From an uncultured Anaerotruncus sp. (GTDB taxonomy: Bacteria; Bacillota; Clostridia; Oscillospirales; CAG-272): 12,648 bases of DNA. Below, piece after piece: positions 10,829 to 12,648 of this stretch (its first letter is position 1; every line of letters begins with the position of its first letter). Position numbers and translations under genes: made by a program. The stretch lies in NCBI GenBank assembly GCA_905210995.1, contig CAJLZE010000062.1, positions 1 through 12,648 on the forward strand. Direction: 5' to 3'. A model generated the notes under the pieces. It had not been told where the DNA came from. It saw only the letters and a list, made by a program, of their open reading frames with translations, and did no database searches.

Positions 10829-12648
10829 ATGAAAAAACAAAATCGGTTTCGTGCGGCGGCGCTCTTCTTTGCGCTTCTGCTGATATCGGCGGCTCTGCTG
10901 TGCTCATGCGGTAAGACCGGCGGAGATGTGCCCGGCACGTCCGACGTCGGTACATCCGAGGCGCCGGAGTCGGGAACTCTCGATGTTATAAAGGACGGTA
11001 AGATAGCGCTTGTACGTGTTGTCCGCTCTGCGGATATCTCCTCTTCGGATGCGCCGGAGATCGTTGCCGCAAAGCGGCTGCGTACCGCCGTGGGGAATTT
11101 CATGGAGGAGCTCGGCGTCAATCAGGGATACGACGGGACTCTGGCACTTGAGGAAGACATTCTTATGCCGGGACAGTCATATGATCATTCAACGTTTGAA
11201 ATACTCATAGGCGCAACTGGATATGACGAAAGCAGCAGCGCTTTTGACGGACTTGGGTACGGTGATTATACCGTCAAGCTCGTCGGCAACAAGATAGTTA
11301 TCGCCGCATACACGTCAACGGGCTATCTCAGCGCGGTCTCAAAGCTCACGACGCTTATGAGAAAGGGAATGAATACGGATACAAAGTCGATCTCACTTGA
11401 GAAGAGCGAGATAGACTTCAACGGCACAAGCGACGAAAAGCTTGCGGCAATACCTTTTTACTCCGGCGGAAAATTCGGCTCTTACTACAAGGCGGGCAAT
11501 TCGGTCGATGAGATCATTATAAAAAAGACCAACACCGATGAATACGGTGCGTACCTTGAAGCACTCAAGTCTGCCGGATACACCTGTTATACTCAGAATG
11601 AGATAGCATCAAACAAGTTCGCCACGTATACGAACGACAGCTATACGCTTTCGGTTGGATTCTACAAATACGAATCGTCGGTGCGCATCGTTTTCGAGCC
11701 GGTCGCGGAGCCCGTTCCGCTCAGCGCAGGCGAATACACCAAAGTGACGACCTCGATGATAACGCAGTTCGGGCTTGCATACAGGCAGAATATCGATACG
11801 CTTGCGGAAAACGGAATGTCGTATCTGATACGCCTCACGGACGGAAGCTTTATAATCATCGACGGCGGCTTCAACAGAGCGGAGGATGCCGATCAGCTCA
11901 TAAACGCGATGCGTGCTCAGTCTGCCGCATATGCCTCAAAGGATTCGGATATCAGGGTCGCTGCGTGGATAATTTCGCACGCACACGGCGATCACTCCGC
12001 CGTTGTCAAGCAGTACGGGCGCTTTAAGGTGCTGAAGGTCGAGCGTTTTATCGTCAACTTCATGTCCGACGAGGAAAGAAACAAGGCGATATCGCAGTAC
12101 ATAGCTGCGGGCAGCTCGAACTGGACGAACGGTGAAGGCGGAGGATATTCCGATGTTCTTACCGCCGCAAAAGCTCTCGGTGCAAAGGTCATGACGGCTC
12201 ATGTAGGGCAGGTGTTCCACTTTGCCGATGCCGATCTCGAGGTGCTTTACACGCTTGAAAGCTACGCGCCGAAGGTGCCGAATGCTTTCAATGCGACGTC
12301 TCTTATGATAAAATTCACGTTTAAATCACCCGACGCCGCAGACGGGAAGGGCACGACATTCCTGTGCACGGGAGACGCAACGGGCGAGGTGTTCCGCATC
12401 GTGAACGAGATGTACGGCGATTATCTGAAGTCGGATATACTTCAGGTCGCACACCACGGTACAACACCGTTCGGATCGGAATCCAGCACATCATATGCTT
12501 ACGAGAAGATCGCGCCCAAGACATTGCTTTGGCCTATCGGAAAACGTGCATATCAGCGCATTGCCGGCAGAGACTACAACAAGCCGCTGATGAAGGTCGA
12601 TCGCAGCGAGGTGTTCGTTGCGGGGTGGAAAGGCTCGACCGTGTCGCT
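10829..12648 (+). CDS. Lipoprotein with ComEC-like metallo-beta-lactamase domain, 3' end outside window
   Basis: An open frame of 606 codons without a stop before the right edge. The N-terminus is a lipoprotein signal with LLCSCG and anchor C27, followed by a short Gly/Thr/Ser linker. Residues about 50-195 contain FEILIGATGYDE, then GDYTVKLVGNKIVIAAYTS. This resembles the small alpha/beta domain found before some glycoside hydrolase catalytic domains; that likeness is inference. Residues about 330 to the end form a metallo-beta-lactamase fold: IIIDGG (D345), HAHGDH at 384-389, CTGDA with D516, and AHHG with H542/H543, followed by IAPKTLLWPIG. The HHG signature is that of the ComEC/Rec2 extracellular hydrolase branch, here as a lipid-anchored protein without the channel. 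The substrate is unknown; extracellular phosphodiester or cell-wall phosphate compounds are possible. The start is set by signal peptide and leader motif. Confidence 0.87.
   Translation, partial: MKKQNRFRAAALFFALLLISAALLCSCGKTGGDVPGTSDVGTSEAPESGTLDVIKDGKIALVRVVRSADISSSDAPEIVAAKRLRTAVGNFMEELGVNQGYDGTLALEEDILMPGQSYDHSTFEILIGATGYDESSSAFDGLGYGDYTVKLVGNKIVIAAYTSTGYLSAVSKLTTLMRKGMNTDTKSISLEKSEIDFNGTSDEKLAAIPFYSGGKFGSYYKAGNSVDEIIIKKTNTDEYGAYLEALKSAGYTCYTQNEIASNKFATYTNDSYTLSVGFYKYESSVRIVFEPVAEPVPLSAGEYTKVTTSMITQFGLAYRQNIDTLAENGMSYLIRLTDGSFIIIDGGFNRAEDADQLINAMRAQSAAYASKDSDIRVAAWIISHAHGDHSAVVKQYGRFKVLKVERFIVNFMSDEERNKAISQYIAAGSSNWTNGEGGGYSDVLTAAKALGAKVMTAHVGQVFHFADADLEVLYTLESYAPKVPNAFNATSLMIKFTFKSPDAADGKGTTFLCTGDATGEVFRIVNEMYGDYLKSDILQVAHHGTTPFGSESSTSYAYEKIAPKTLLWPIGKRAYQRIAGRDYNKPLMKVDRSEVFVAGWKGSTVS

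Noticed and set aside
10580..10914. Small plus-strand open frames between tRNA-Thr and the metallo-hydrolase gene
   Set aside because: They overlap the terminator, palindrome and promoter and lack ribosome binding sites and protein-like composition.
1..12648. CRISPR arrays, insertion sequences, phage genes
   Set aside because: No regularly spaced repeats, transposase motifs or phage-type genes were seen on either strand.

Overview
The window looks like chromosomal DNA from a Clostridia-class Firmicute, probably an uncultured gut-type lineage related to Oscillospiraceae or Christensenellales. The lineage is inference. It rests on two T-box leaders before aminoacyl-tRNA synthetase genes, strong hairpin plus T-run terminators, a MinD-like/methylglyoxal-synthase-like gene pair, UPF0340 and DUF4349 genes, and several Cys-anchored lipoproteins. 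Base composition is moderately GC-rich and even. I see no phage, transposon or CRISPR signal.

Layout, left to right. At 1-305 is the 3' end of a glucosamine-6-phosphate deaminase gene, followed by a UPF0340 gene (337-909) and a strong terminator. A consensus promoter at 1014-1043 then drives a two-gene unit: a MinD/ParA-like ATPase (1084-1914) and a methylglyoxal-synthase-fold protein (1974-2396) that has lost most of its catalytic residues. A threonine T-box (about 2415-2618) precedes thrS (2680-4578). A two-way terminator separates thrS from genes on the minus strand: a DUF4349 lipoprotein (5544-4636) and valS (8301-5644). valS has its own promoter and a valine T-box (8618-8345). Next on the minus strand is a DUF4886/SGNH-type lipoprotein (10235-8754). 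A single tRNA-Thr(GGT) gene with its own promoter and terminator lies at 10473-10548. The window ends inside a lipoprotein with a ComEC-like metallo-beta-lactamase domain (10829 to beyond the end), which is open at the right edge.

How parts fit together. The tRNA-Thr gene matches the thrS riboswitch at both contact points: anticodon GGU against specifier ACC, and acceptor end UCCA against the T-box UGGA. All five promoters recognised here carry an extended -10 (TGnTATAAT). Three genes share an unusual leader, GAAAGG-TAC-GGT (one copy lacks a G), read here as a split extended Shine-Dalgarno. The most unusual biology is the MinD-like/MGS-like pair. It looks like a remnant or repurposed form of the Firmicute min-rodA-mgsA neighbourhood. 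Both proteins have diverged at functional positions, and the usual partner genes are not seen.
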